Of a DNA stretch of 64,000 nucleotides, positions 38,326 through 46,821 are shown in pieces (position 1 is the stretch's first letter; each line of letters opens with the position of its first letter). The stretch is from Thermococcus litoralis DSM 5473 (GTDB lineage: Archaea > Methanobacteriota_B > Thermococci > Thermococcales > Thermococcaceae). The stretch is from NCBI RefSeq assembly GCF_000246985.2, contig NC_022084.1:546280-610279 (forward strand), given 5' to 3'. The notes under the pieces were generated by a model. It was given only the letters and a program-made list of their open reading frames with translations, did not search any database and was not told the origin of the DNA. The translations under genes were made by a program, and so were the position numbers.

Positions 38326-38591
38326 TTGAGACGGCAATTTACGTGCTGTTTGCGGTTTACGGGCTCTCAGGTGTGCTCTATTTCATCAGACTGCTCAGGG
38401 GACCAACCGTGGTAGACTCAATCCTCGCCGCGGACTGTGTGTCCCTCGATGTCGCGCTGATAGCGTTGCTTCTGTCGATCTACTACAAGAACTCGTTTTT
38501 GGCAGTCGGAGCTCTGTTCTTGGTGCTCTGGGCGTTTATCCTAGACGTGTTCGCAGCCAAGTACCTCACGAGAGGGGAGGTGGGAACTTGA
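38322..38591 (+). CDS. mnhF: Mrp-type antiporter subunit F
   Basis: Three-helix membrane subunit, 89 residues, with the MrpF signature RLLRGPTVVDSILAADC in the loop after the first helix. First of the Mrp-like module that couples the hydrogenase to Na+/H+ exchange. Overlaps its neighbours by four bases on each side. Confidence 0.93.
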   Translation: MIETAIYVLFAVYGLSGVLYFIRLLRGPTVVDSILAADCVSLDVALIALLLSIYYKNSFLAVGALFLVLWAFILDVFAAKYLTRGEVGT

Positions 38592-38920
38592 TACTCACAG
38601 TCATCGGGCTTATACTCCTCGCTATAGGAGCAGTCTGTGACCTCCTCGGTGCGATAGGAATGCACAGGTTTAACACGTTCTACCTTAGACTGCACGCCGC
38701 GACCGTGGGCACCGTCGGAGGAAAGTTCTACCCGCTCCTCGGAGTTGCGTTTATAGCAGCGGAGCAGGGCCTGTGGCCCGTTGTCGGAATCTCGGTACTT
38801 GCGGCGCTCCTTGTCCTGGTCACGACCCCCGTGGGAAGCCATGCACTTGCATACGCCGCGAGCAAAGCCAAGATAGTGGAGATGGAGCTTGATGAGTTCA
38901 GGGGGGAGAAAGATGTTTGA
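38588..38920 (+). CDS. mnhG: Mrp-type antiporter subunit G
   Basis: Three-helix subunit, 110 residues, with the MrpG pattern LLGAIGMHRFNTFYLRLHAAT and a C-terminal helix ending in a charged tail. It overlaps the following gene by 8 bases. Confidence 0.93.
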   Translation: MILTVIGLILLAIGAVCDLLGAIGMHRFNTFYLRLHAATVGTVGGKFYPLLGVAFIAAEQGLWPVVGISVLAALLVLVTTPVGSHALAYAASKAKIVEMELDEFRGEKDV

Positions 38921-39155
38921 GCTGGCGGCAATTTTCCTCTTGTGCGCAGTGGCCCTCAGCTACCTCATAGTCACAGAGACAGACCTGCTGAAGGCCATCG
39001 CTTATTCTGGCGTCTTCGGGGGACTCATACTGCTGACGCTGTACGTTCTGATGGCTCCCGACGTAATCCTTGCGTACGTTGCGATATCTGTGGGGCTCTC
39101 CACAGGCCTTATGGTGTTCGTGGTAAGTAAAACGACAAGACATGAGGTGGTCTGA
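38913..39155 (+). CDS. MbhD-like antiporter subunit (DUF4040, part of MrpA)
   Basis: An 80-residue protein of three helices with DLLKAIAYSGVFGGLILLTLYVLMAPDVILAYVAIS, the MbhD/DUF4040 piece that in complete Mrp systems is part of the MrpA C-terminus. ATG 38913 follows GGGGGGAGAAAG; an earlier in-frame start lies inside mnhG. Confidence 0.85.
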   Translation: MFELAAIFLLCAVALSYLIVTETDLLKAIAYSGVFGGLILLTLYVLMAPDVILAYVAISVGLSTGLMVFVVSKTTRHEVV

Positions 39156-39156
39156 A

Positions 39157-39879
39157 GTGAGGAAGTTCATAACACTCTCCATCATCCTGCTCGCGGTCAT
39201 GGCTGGGGCATATTACATCTCCCCACATCTGGCCCCCAAGACGGAGCTAAACCCACTTGGTGAGTTTTACCTTAGAAACAGCTACTTCGGGGAATACTCT
39301 GCCGGTTCACCTGAAGTTGTGACCGCGATCCTCTGGGATTACAGAGGGCTTGACACATACTTTGAGACCGCCGTGCTGTTCATGGCAATAATCGGTGCAG
39401 TATCAATCTTCAGGAACATGCCCAGCGTGAGCTTCCATCCCCACGGCCTGACTAGCATCACAAGAACCGGAGTGAAGATAGTGGGCTTAATCACGTTCAT
39501 AGCGGCCGCCACGACCATGTTCCACGGTCACATAACGCCTGGAGGAGGCTTCCAAGGCGGTTCAATGCTCGCTGTGGTGCCCCTTCTGGTGATAGTTGCG
39601 TTCTCTAAGAAGGCCCTTGAAAAGGCAGGGCTCACCAAGGAGAGGGCCCTTGTCATAAGAACAATAGGCCTCCTCACAATAGCCATCGTCGCGTTTTTCC
39701 CCCTCCTTGTGGGTGGATACTTCATGCAAAACCTACCGGTGTATCCGAGAGAGCTTTACGGAATGCTTATCAGCGGAAGCCTGTTCCTCTTCAACATGGC
39801 GGAGTTCTTAGCAGTCGGAGCAGGGTTCACAATAATATTCTTGCTCCTTTCAAACCCAGAAGGGGGGAACGAAGCATGA
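39157..39879 (+). CDS. mnhB: Mrp-type antiporter subunit B with N-terminal MbhE-like domain
   Basis: The product of 240 residues is longer than a plain MrpB (about 140). Residues about 1-90 (with VTAILWDYRGLDTYFETAVLF) match the MbhE/MrpA C-terminal piece. Residues about 100-240 are MrpB with HGHITPGGGFQGGSM. The likely start is the GTG at 39157 because GAGGTGG precedes it; the ATG at 39142 has no ribosome-binding site and overlaps the previous gene. Confidence 0.87.
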   Translation: MRKFITLSIILLAVMAGAYYISPHLAPKTELNPLGEFYLRNSYFGEYSAGSPEVVTAILWDYRGLDTYFETAVLFMAIIGAVSIFRNMPSVSFHPHGLTSITRTGVKIVGLITFIAAATTMFHGHITPGGGFQGGSMLAVVPLLVIVAFSKKALEKAGLTKERALVIRTIGLLTIAIVAFFPLLVGGYFMQNLPVYPRELYGMLISGSLFLFNMAEFLAVGAGFTIIFLLLSNPEGGNEA

Positions 39880-40253
39880 TGTTTGCCTTCGCGTTGATAG
39901 TGAGCAGCATAGTCGCGATTATCATAATCTCTCTGTACGGTGTAGCGGTGAGACCAAACCTAGTGAAGAAGATAATCTGTCTGGGCATATTCTCCGACAT
40001 CATCAACGTGGCGGTCATACTTCTTGGGTACCGTGACGTCAAAAGACCCCTTCCACCAGTACTCACGGACTACTCGCAGAAGGGCGTTGAGGAGCTCGTT
40101 AAGGGGGCAGTAGATCCGCTTCCACAGGCCCTCACCATTACAGCAATAGTCATTGGGCTCGCAATAACCGTACTTATGGCCTATGGTGCAATCCACATCC
40201 AGAGGAAGTACGGCACTGTGGACGTTAGAAAGCTTTCGAGGTGGGAAGAATGA
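39876..40253 (+). CDS. mnhC: Mrp-type antiporter subunit C
   Basis: NuoK-like three-helix subunit, 125 residues, with VAVRPNLVKKIICLGIFSDIINVAVILLGYRD and DPLPQALTITAIVIGLAITVLM, the MrpC/NuoK pattern including the conserved region before helix 3. Overlaps mnhB by four bases. Confidence 0.92.
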   Translation: MMFAFALIVSSIVAIIIISLYGVAVRPNLVKKIICLGIFSDIINVAVILLGYRDVKRPLPPVLTDYSQKGVEELVKGAVDPLPQALTITAIVIGLAITVLMAYGAIHIQRKYGTVDVRKLSRWEE

Positions 40254-40735
40254 GGTTCCTGCCGGTGACGTTGCTTGCGTTCGTGCTTTACATCGTAATA
40301 ACGGGCTCGGCCACACCATACGACATTGCAACAGGGGCAGTAACAGCCCTAGTCGCAGGCCTACTCTTCGGCAAATACCTGGTGAAAAACCCCAAGAAAG
40401 CTCTCAACCCGGCAAGATGGGTGGCCATGATAGTTTACTTCATCAAGTATATCACTATAATCGAGCTCAAGGCTCACTTGGATGTCATAAAGCGGGTGAT
40501 CACCGGAGATACAAACCCAGGTATTATTAAGGTCCCCATTACAGTGAAGGACGAATACGCTAGGTTTCTGGTCGCCAACTCAATAACGAACACGCCAGGA
40601 ACCGTGACGGTGTACATGGACGAGAAATACGCCTACGTCAACTGGATAAACGTGAAGACGAGAGACCCGGATGAGGCCAGGAAAGAAATCCTTGAGGATT
40701 TCGAAAAACACGCAAAGAGGATTTTTGAGAGGTGA
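40250..40735 (+). CDS. mnhE: Mrp-type antiporter subunit E
   Basis: A 161-residue protein: membrane helices in the first half and a cytosolic domain with FLVANSITNTPGTVTVYMDEKYAYVNWI, the MrpE signature. ATG 40250 lies in a GAGGTGGGAAGA context and overlaps mnhC by four bases; an in-frame GTG nine bases upstream is inside the ribosome-binding site. Confidence 0.92.
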   Translation: MRFLPVTLLAFVLYIVITGSATPYDIATGAVTALVAGLLFGKYLVKNPKKALNPARWVAMIVYFIKYITIIELKAHLDVIKRVITGDTNPGIIKVPITVKDEYARFLVANSITNTPGTVTVYMDEKYAYVNWINVKTRDPDEARKEILEDFEKHAKRIFER

Positions 40736-40740
40736 TCCAG

Positions 40741-42282
40741 ATGAACACACTGATACTCCCCACGATTCCAATGGCGTTTGCGTTTGCGCTCCCTGTATTA
40801 TCCCAAGTACTTAAGGGCAACAGGAAGTTCGTCAATGCCTATGCTATTATAGTAACGGGGTTAACGTTCGTGTTGAGCCTTGACGTCTTCAGGACAGCGT
40901 ACTCCTCAGAAAAGCCGCTGATCTACACCTTCGGTGGGTGGAATGCCCCGATAGGCATAATATATGAGGTAGACAAGTTTGGGGCACTGTTCGCACTCAC
41001 AACGTCATTCCTTATGTTCATCATAACGTTCTACTCGATCAGGTACCTTGAGCGCGAGACTGGCGTCGAGTGGTACTACACACTCTACCTCGGGCTTGAG
41101 GCTGGGCTCCTAGGAATATTCCTCACCGGAGACGCGTTCAACCTCTTCGTAATGCTCGAGGTCACAGCAGTCGCTGCTTATGGGCTTGTGATGTTCTACA
41201 CGGAGGAAGGCTACCCAGCATACTCCGGTGTTAGGTACGCCATCATAAGCTCCATCGGAACGACCTTTTATTTCTTGGCGCTTGGCCTGCTCTACTACGG
41301 CTTCGGCACGGTGAACTTTGCAGATCTTGCAGCGAAGGCAAGAGGCTACCCGTTTCCGGTGTCTGAGGTTGCTGGCAACTTCCTGATGACGTTCGCCCTC
41401 GCAATGGCACTCATAACGTGGGCATTTACTATAAAATCGGCAATCGTGCCCAACCACTTCTGGCTTCCGGGGGCACACTCCTCGGCACCATCCCCAATAT
41501 CGGCAGTCCTGAGTGGCCTTGTAGTTAATGCAGGAATTTACGGCCTGGCAAGGTTCACATGGCTGTTCACGGGAATTTCAGAATTCGAAAACGCTGTGAA
41601 CGTTGTTTCGACGATAATGATAGGACTTGGGGCGGTATCGGCACTGCTGGCTTCCTTAGCAATGACTGCACACGACGACGTCAAGAGGATCGTCGCCTAC
41701 TCAACAATCCTCCACATGGGGTATCTCGCAATGGCGGTCGGTCTGAGGACCGAAATCGGAACCAAGGCGATGATCTTTCACATGCTCAATCACTCACTGG
41801 GTAAGGCGCTCCTCTTCCTTGCCGTTGGCATTTTCATTCACGAAGCTGGGAGCAGAAAACTCCAAGATCTCGCTGGACTCGGCAAGAGGATGCCTCTAAC
41901 CACGGTAAGCCTCGCCATAGCGACGATATCCCTCGTCGGCCTTCCACCGACCAACGTGTTCTTCAGCAAGCTCGTGCTCTACTATGCCTACCTGGAGAAG
42001 AGCGTGGCCCTGGTAGTTGTCCTTGTGCTCTCAAGCGTCTTTGCCCTCGTGAGCTACATGAAGATGCTCTACTGGCTCTGGATCAAGAAGACAGAGAACA
42101 ACACCGAGGTGAAAGAACCCAAGAGCATGGTGGCAGTGCTACTGTTGCTCGCCGTGCTGTGCCTTGCGATTGGAATCCTCTCGCCGCTGATAATCGAAAA
42201 AGTAATTGATCCTGCTACAGTGCAAGCCCTTGACGTTGATGGATACATACAGGCGGCCATAAATGTCCTAGGAGGGAAGTGA
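40741..42282 (+). CDS. mnhD: Mrp-type antiporter subunit D
   Basis: Third NuoL/N-family ion channel of the operon, 513 residues with about 14 helices. Key regions: VMLEVTAVAAYGLVMFY (glutamate helix), WAFTIKSAIVPNHFWLPGAHSSAPSPISAVLSG (lysine helix) and a lysine in the second half-channel. The start at 40741 follows GAGGTGAT. It ends two bases before the small frameshifted gene. Confidence 0.93.
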   Translation: MNTLILPTIPMAFAFALPVLSQVLKGNRKFVNAYAIIVTGLTFVLSLDVFRTAYSSEKPLIYTFGGWNAPIGIIYEVDKFGALFALTTSFLMFIITFYSIRYLERETGVEWYYTLYLGLEAGLLGIFLTGDAFNLFVMLEVTAVAAYGLVMFYTEEGYPAYSGVRYAIISSIGTTFYFLALGLLYYGFGTVNFADLAAKARGYPFPVSEVAGNFLMTFALAMALITWAFTIKSAIVPNHFWLPGAHSSAPSPISAVLSGLVVNAGIYGLARFTWLFTGISEFENAVNVVSTIMIGLGAVSALLASLAMTAHDDVKRIVAYSTILHMGYLAMAVGLRTEIGTKAMIFHMLNHSLGKALLFLAVGIFIHEAGSRKLQDLAGLGKRMPLTTVSLAIATISLVGLPPTNVFFSKLVLYYAYLEKSVALVVVLVLSSVFALVSYMKMLYWLWIKKTENNTEVKEPKSMVAVLLLLAVLCLAIGILSPLIIEKVIDPATVQALDVDGYIQAAINVLGGK

Positions 42283-42283
42283 G

Positions 42284-42636
42284 ATGCCCCTTGAACTCCT
42301 GAAAAGGCACTACGGAGACAATCTACTTGCGGTTGCCCAAGTAAGGGATACCCTGCTGGTAATACTCAGAGAGGGGACAAGGTCGAACTGCTGGCCGATG
42401 CAGCTGAAAGCATTTTCGAACCCCTTGCTGAGAAGGGTTACGATGTAATGCTGTGGCTTTCGGACTCAATCGACACCCTCCATCCTGAAGTGTTTGGGGA
42501 TATGGACGACTTTCGTGTTTTGTATGACCCCGAGGACTTCCTCTCACACCATCTTCCGAAGTTATTAGAGATGAAAGGAGTCCTTCCAACGCTCAAAAAC
42601 CTTGACAAAATGCTGATTAAGGAGGTGATAGAATGA
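42284..42636 (+). pseudogene. Frameshifted small gene of unknown function
   Basis: The ATG at 42284 has a good GGAGGGAAGTGAG site, but the frame closes after 54 codons. A second frame (residues GDKVELLADAAESIFEPLAE onward) continues to the stop at 42634-42636. If one G is added to the GGGG run at 42373-42376, both join into one protein of about 117 residues with a smooth ILREGDKVELLAD junction. The cause is a one-base deletion in the genome or a sequencing error. No known family recognised. GC-rich like the antiporter genes before it. Confidence 0.75.
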
Positions 42637-43688
42637 ATGGAATGAGATTTGCGTTCCTATGTAGAGAAAAGCCCCACCCAACTGGCAGAAAAATTTGTAT
42701 AATCGGCGCAGGGCCCGCTGGACTCAGTGCCACGGGCTACTTGGTCTGCCACGGCCACGAAGTTCATGTTTACGATAAACTCCCAGAGCCTGGAGGGCTG
42801 ATGCTCTTTGGCATTCCCGAGTTTAGAATTCCAATCTACCGCGTCAGGGAAGGATATAAAGAACTCGAAAACGTGTTCGAAGTCAAATTTTACCCGAACA
42901 CCAAAGTGAGCTTTGGAGAAGAGACCGAGGAGGGAGATGACTTCGTTACTAACGTAGTGAAATTTGACGAGCTCGTTGAAAAATACGACGCAATTCTAAT
43001 CTCAACCGGAACCTGGAATTCAGTAATCCCACATATCGAGGGTGCTGAGCTTGCAGGAGTTTTCCCTGCTTTGGGATACCTCTTCAAAATAAAGAGCGCC
43101 AAACTCGGTCATCTGAGCTGGGACAATGTGCCCCCAGTGGAAGGGAAAAGAGTAATGGTTATCGGAGCAGGTCATACCGCAGTTGACGCGGCGATGGAGA
43201 GCCTCCTTCTTGGTGCTGAGAAGGTTTACATGAGCTACAGAAGGACAATAAGAGAAGCGCCTGCAGGGGCCTATGAGATAAACCTCCTAAAAAAGCGGGG
43301 TGTCAAGTGGCTTGAGCTGACAGTACCAGTTCGCATTATTGGAGAGAGTGGCAAAGTTAAAGCGATTGAACTTCAAAAGTGCAGGCTCAGCGAGCCTGAC
43401 GAGAGCGGGAGGAGAAAACCGGTGCCAGTTGAAGGGTCAAACTTCCAGATTGATGTTGACTACGTGATATTTGCAGTGGGGCAAAGCCCAACACCTCCAA
43501 AGGGAGCAAACATAGCTGTAGATAACAAGGGGAGGATAATAGTTGATGCAAGACACATGACTAGCATAGAGGGAGTGTTCGCTGCAGGAGACGTTGTCAC
43601 TGGACCCTCAAAAGTTGGAAGGGCTGTTTTAGATGGCCTCTTAGCTGCAGAAAGCATGCACCACTGGCTTATGGGGGTGAAAGAATGA
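42633..43688 (+). CDS. NAD(P)H oxidoreductase of the GltB small-subunit (GltD-like) family
   Basis: Flavoprotein expected to move electrons between NAD(P)H and iron-sulfur partners. The 351-residue protein has an FAD motif IIGAGPAGLSATG (about residues 23-35), PGGLMLFGIPEFR, the NAD(P)-binding VMVIGAGHTAVDAAMES and the C-terminal FAD motif GVFAAGDVVTGPSKVGRA. It lacks the N-terminal [4Fe-4S] domain of full GltD; the adjacent 16-Cys protein may supply clusters. The start follows GGAGGTGATAGA. AT-rich, unlike the block before it. Confidence 0.85.
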   Translation: MNGMRFAFLCREKPHPTGRKICIIGAGPAGLSATGYLVCHGHEVHVYDKLPEPGGLMLFGIPEFRIPIYRVREGYKELENVFEVKFYPNTKVSFGEETEEGDDFVTNVVKFDELVEKYDAILISTGTWNSVIPHIEGAELAGVFPALGYLFKIKSAKLGHLSWDNVPPVEGKRVMVIGAGHTAVDAAMESLLLGAEKVYMSYRRTIREAPAGAYEINLLKKRGVKWLELTVPVRIIGESGKVKAIELQKCRLSEPDESGRRKPVPVEGSNFQIDVDYVIFAVGQSPTPPKGANIAVDNKGRIIVDARHMTSIEGVFAAGDVVTGPSKVGRAVLDGLLAAESMHHWLMGVKE

Positions 43689-44188
43689 GAAGAATGCTCC
43701 ATGTTGACTACAGTCTCTGCATTGGGTGCGAGACCTGCCAGAGCGTTTGCGAGTTCCTCCACCATGGGAAGCCCAACATAAGGATTTACTACACCATGAG
43801 CGGTCTTCCAATCCCCATAAACTGCCGCCACTGTGAGAAAGCTCCTTGTATAGAGATCTGCCCTGCAGGGGCGATATTCAGAGACCATGATGGTGCAGTG
43901 ATAATAGATCCCCACAAGTGTATTGGATGCTTTATGTGTCTCGCAGTATGTCCGTTTGGAGTGCCGAGCTTTGATGTCAAGGTTAAAGCGATCACAAAAT
44001 GCGACATGTGTGCGGACAGACGTGAGCTCGGCATGGAGCCAGCATGCAAGGAGATGTGCCCTGCTGAAGCAATATTCTTTGGAAAGCCGGAGGAAGTCGA
44101 AGATAGGGTTAGAAGGAGGACTGCGGAGAAGATAGCAAGGGAAAGGATTTCAACAGAAGCATTCGAAAGCGTCGGGAAGATGCTTTAA
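43685..44188 (+). CDS. Four-cluster ferredoxin-like protein (HycB/FdhB family)
   Basis: A 167-residue polyferredoxin with sixteen cysteines in four groups (CIGCETCQSVC, CRHCEKAPCIEIC, CIGCFMCLAVC, CDMCADRRELGMEPACKEMC). It is a paralogue of the protein at 30619-31116. It overlaps the GltD-like gene by four bases and so is its probable partner; together they could connect formate dehydrogenase to the NADP pool. ATG 43685 is favoured by the close GGGGGTGA; ATG 43694 is possible. Confidence 0.88.
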   Translation: MRRMLHVDYSLCIGCETCQSVCEFLHHGKPNIRIYYTMSGLPIPINCRHCEKAPCIEICPAGAIFRDHDGAVIIDPHKCIGCFMCLAVCPFGVPSFDVKVKAITKCDMCADRRELGMEPACKEMCPAEAIFFGKPEEVEDRVRRRTAEKIARERISTEAFESVGKML

Positions 44189-44190
44189 TC

Positions 44191-45321
44191 CTATTTTCCT
44201 CCATTTTTCACTTTAAAAACTGGAGCAGTTCTCCCAAATAGCAGGGTTAGCAAACCCCCTAAATACATCCCCGAAATTAAATAAAACGCTATTTCATAAC
44301 CTGCAGTATCGATCAAAAGGCCTATAAAATACGGGCCAGCGGTTGCTCCCAAAAACCCCATCATGTTCACAAAACCCATTACTGTGCCAAGGTTTTCCTC
44401 ACTTGCATGTTCACTTGTATAAGCGGTAACTATCGGACCAACGGAGTAGAAAAACAATCCCAATAACAAAACCAGCAGAGGATATGCCGTTTTCACCAAC
44501 AGAAAAGACAAGAAAGCATTTAGAGCGAGAACAGAGAAGAGACTAGTTTCTCTAATCCTATCATACACACCTCCTCCAGCAATAGAGCCAAAAATCCCCA
44601 CTATCGAGAGGAGAGAGAAGTAAAAGGAAGCTTCTTCTACACTTCTGCCTTTGTTTACAAAGAAATCTGGAAGAAAAGTCAGCATTCCAAAAAAGGCTGC
44701 TAGTACTATGAAGTTCATAACACTTAAGCTGAACACCTCCTTAGGCACCGTAAACTTTGGCCGTTCAACTTGCTTTACTTCTCCCTTGATTATCAGCATA
44801 AGGGCTAGTCCAACTGTTAAGCTCATAAGCGAGAGAACTAAAAACGAATACCTCCACTCTAAGGCTAATGCTATTGGAATAACAATTGCTGGAGCAATGG
44901 CGCTTCCTATTGGAGGCCCAACCATAAAAACACCCAATGCGGAACCTTTTTTCTCCCTGTAAATCTCGCTTATAAGGGCAGTTGCTGGAGCGTAGTAGAG
45001 ACCAGCAAAAACCCCATAGAGGGCTCTAATGGCAATAAGATGCCAGTATTGCCGGGCGAAAATAATCAAGGAGCTTGCTAACGAATAACCAACAATGCTG
45101 ATAACTACAAGCTTTTTTCTTCCGAGTTTGTCCCCAAAATAACCAGCTGGAACTTGAATCAAGGCGTAGGGAAGAAGAAGGGATGTCATTAGAAGCCCAG
45201 CCTGAGCGTTTGTTATAGCTAACTCTTCTTTGATTAGTGGGATAAGGGGAGGGATAGCCATTCGGTGGGCATAGTTGAATATCCACCCAAGAGAGAGCAG
45301 TAAGAGAAGTTTTCTCTGCAT
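44191..45321 (-). CDS. MFS transporter
   Basis: A 376-residue major-facilitator protein with about 12 helices and the loop 2-3 motif GYFGDKLGRKKLVV. Substrate unknown. It converges on the ferredoxin gene with two bases between stops. TATA box TTTTTTAAACG (45342-45352) is centred about 26 bases from the ATG, and there is no Shine-Dalgarno, so the mRNA is probably leaderless. Confidence 0.85.
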   Translation of the reverse strand: MQRKLLLLLSLGWIFNYAHRMAIPPLIPLIKEELAITNAQAGLLMTSLLLPYALIQVPAGYFGDKLGRKKLVVISIVGYSLASSLIIFARQYWHLIAIRALYGVFAGLYYAPATALISEIYREKKGSALGVFMVGPPIGSAIAPAIVIPIALALEWRYSFLVLSLMSLTVGLALMLIIKGEVKQVERPKFTVPKEVFSLSVMNFIVLAAFFGMLTFLPDFFVNKGRSVEEASFYFSLLSIVGIFGSIAGGGVYDRIRETSLFSVLALNAFLSFLLVKTAYPLLVLLLGLFFYSVGPIVTAYTSEHASEENLGTVMGFVNMMGFLGATAGPYFIGLLIDTAGYEIAFYLISGMYLGGLLTLLFGRTAPVFKVKNGGK

Positions 45322-45340
45322 ATTTTGAGGTGAGAGGCTG

Positions 45341-45376
45341 AACGTTTAAAAAATTATCGAAGAGTTAAATATAAAA
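45341..45376. promoter_or_regulatory. Divergent TATA boxes of the MFS gene and rio2
   Basis: TTTTTTAAACGTT on the minus strand (45341-45353) serves the MFS gene; TTAAATATAAAA on the plus strand (45365-45376) serves the Rio2 gene. Predicted starts fall at about 45321 and 45396, so both transcripts have little or no leader. Confidence 0.55.
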
Positions 45377-45405
45377 AGGAGATGATGTAGGGCTGAGTGA
45401 GAGCC

Positions 45406-46329
45406 ATGGTAAGTAAACTTCTTGCACTCGAAGTATATCCAAATCTTAAGGATCTCGATTTTAGGGTACTCAGAGGGGTAGAGCTTAATATGCGCCATTA
45501 TGAGTGGGTGCCCCTCGAGGTAATAGCAAAATTTTCCCGAGTGGATATTGAAACTGCCTCCTATCGCCTAGGGAAACTCGACAATTGGGGACTCGTGAGG
45601 AGAAGAAGTGATATAGGCTACATAGGCTACCAGCTCACAATACATGGATACGATGCCTTGGCAATAAGGGCATTTGCTCAAAAGGGGATAATTAAGGCAA
45701 TAAGCCAAACACAAATTGGGGTAGGGAAAGAGGCAGATGTTTATGTCGGGATAACTCCAAATGAAGAGAAAGTAGCTGTTAAATTTAATCGGATAGGAAG
45801 AACAAGCTTCACAAGGATAAAGCTCTATAGGCCTGATTTTATCGATAAAAGGCATATATCATGGCTCTACATTTCAAGACTCGTTGCCCAAAGAGAGTAT
45901 GAGGCTCTTCAACTCTTGAGCCCAATAGCCAAAGTTCCAAAACCCCTTGCATGGAACAGGCATGCGATTGTTATGGAATTTATAGAAGGGATTGAGCTTG
46001 TAGAGCTTGCAGACACCGATTTGACAAAAGATGAGGCATCAGAAATATTAGACAAAGTTCTGGAAGAGTACAAAAAGATAGTCGAGTTTGGGATAATTCA
46101 TTCTGATATGAGCCTTTACAACATAGTTCTTAAAAAGGATGGGGATATACTAATAATAGACTGGCCCCAATACTTAACAACGGCTTTCCCCGATGCCAAG
46201 TATTATCTGGAAAGGGATTTAAGGGTGCTCCTAAACTCGTTTAAACGAAAATGGCGGGTAGAAAAAGATTGGAATGAAGTCTGGAAGGAATTTGAGGATG
46301 CCTTTAAAAAGAGCTTAAAAGAGGCGTAA
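45406..46329 (+). CDS. rio2: RIO-type serine/threonine kinase Rio2
   Basis: Atypical kinase/ATPase acting in late 40S/30S subunit maturation. The 307-residue protein has the Rio2-specific winged-helix N-domain (about residues 1-85) followed by the RIO domain: IGVGKEADVYVG (phosphate loop), VAVKFNRIG (lysine), catalytic loop IIHSDMSLYNIVL and metal-binding IDWPQ. ATG 45406 is chosen; the GTG nine bases upstream is in frame but near the expected transcript start. Confidence 0.94.
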   Translation: MVSKLLALEVYPNLKDLDFRVLRGVELNMRHYEWVPLEVIAKFSRVDIETASYRLGKLDNWGLVRRRSDIGYIGYQLTIHGYDALAIRAFAQKGIIKAISQTQIGVGKEADVYVGITPNEEKVAVKFNRIGRTSFTRIKLYRPDFIDKRHISWLYISRLVAQREYEALQLLSPIAKVPKPLAWNRHAIVMEFIEGIELVELADTDLTKDEASEILDKVLEEYKKIVEFGIIHSDMSLYNIVLKKDGDILIIDWPQYLTTAFPDAKYYLERDLRVLLNSFKRKWRVEKDWNEVWKEFEDAFKKSLKEA

Positions 46330-46332
46330 ACA

Positions 46333-46821
46333 ATGAAAAAGAAAGAAGAAGTCATTGCAACTCTCTTGAAGGAGGCCCAAAGGGCATTAAACGAACGAAA
46401 GATTGAAGTTGCAAAAAAGAAATTCGACGAGGTCATGCACCTCTCAAAGGGCTCTTATCCGTGGATTTATTTTGAAGCCTGTTTTGGATTGGTCGAGGCT
46501 TTTATTGAAGAGGGCAACTACAGCGGTGCTGTAAAATGCTCAATTAGAGCACTTCTGAATGCTTCAGATGAAGAGATGTTTTCACTCGGAGTTGAGAGAC
46601 TAAAAAACGTTCTCGCAATAATCAAGAAGAATAATAAATTCGATCTGCTCAAGGGTAGACTGGAGATTTTGCTCCCTCAAACATCCACTAACAGAAACCT
46701 TCACACCTTTGTACTGGCATTAGATGCACTTACAAAAGGAAATGCTAAAAAAGCACAGCTTTTGGCCAAAGATATAGGCTCAGAAAGACTCAAGGGGATT
46801 ATAGAATCACTCATTGAATAG
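46333..46821 (+). CDS. Helical-repeat (TPR-like) protein, function unknown
   Basis: A 162-residue all-helical, lysine/glutamate-rich protein. The pattern AQRALNERKIEVAKKKFDEVM followed by FGLVEAFIEEGNYSGAVKCSIRALL resembles TPR-type helix pairs. It lies three bases after rio2 and is probably co-transcribed. Its last 15 bases overlap the convergent radical SAM gene. No known family recognised. Confidence 0.75.
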   Translation: MKKKEEVIATLLKEAQRALNERKIEVAKKKFDEVMHLSKGSYPWIYFEACFGLVEAFIEEGNYSGAVKCSIRALLNASDEEMFSLGVERLKNVLAIIKKNNKFDLLKGRLEILLPQTSTNRNLHTFVLALDALTKGNAKKAQLLAKDIGSERLKGIIESLIE

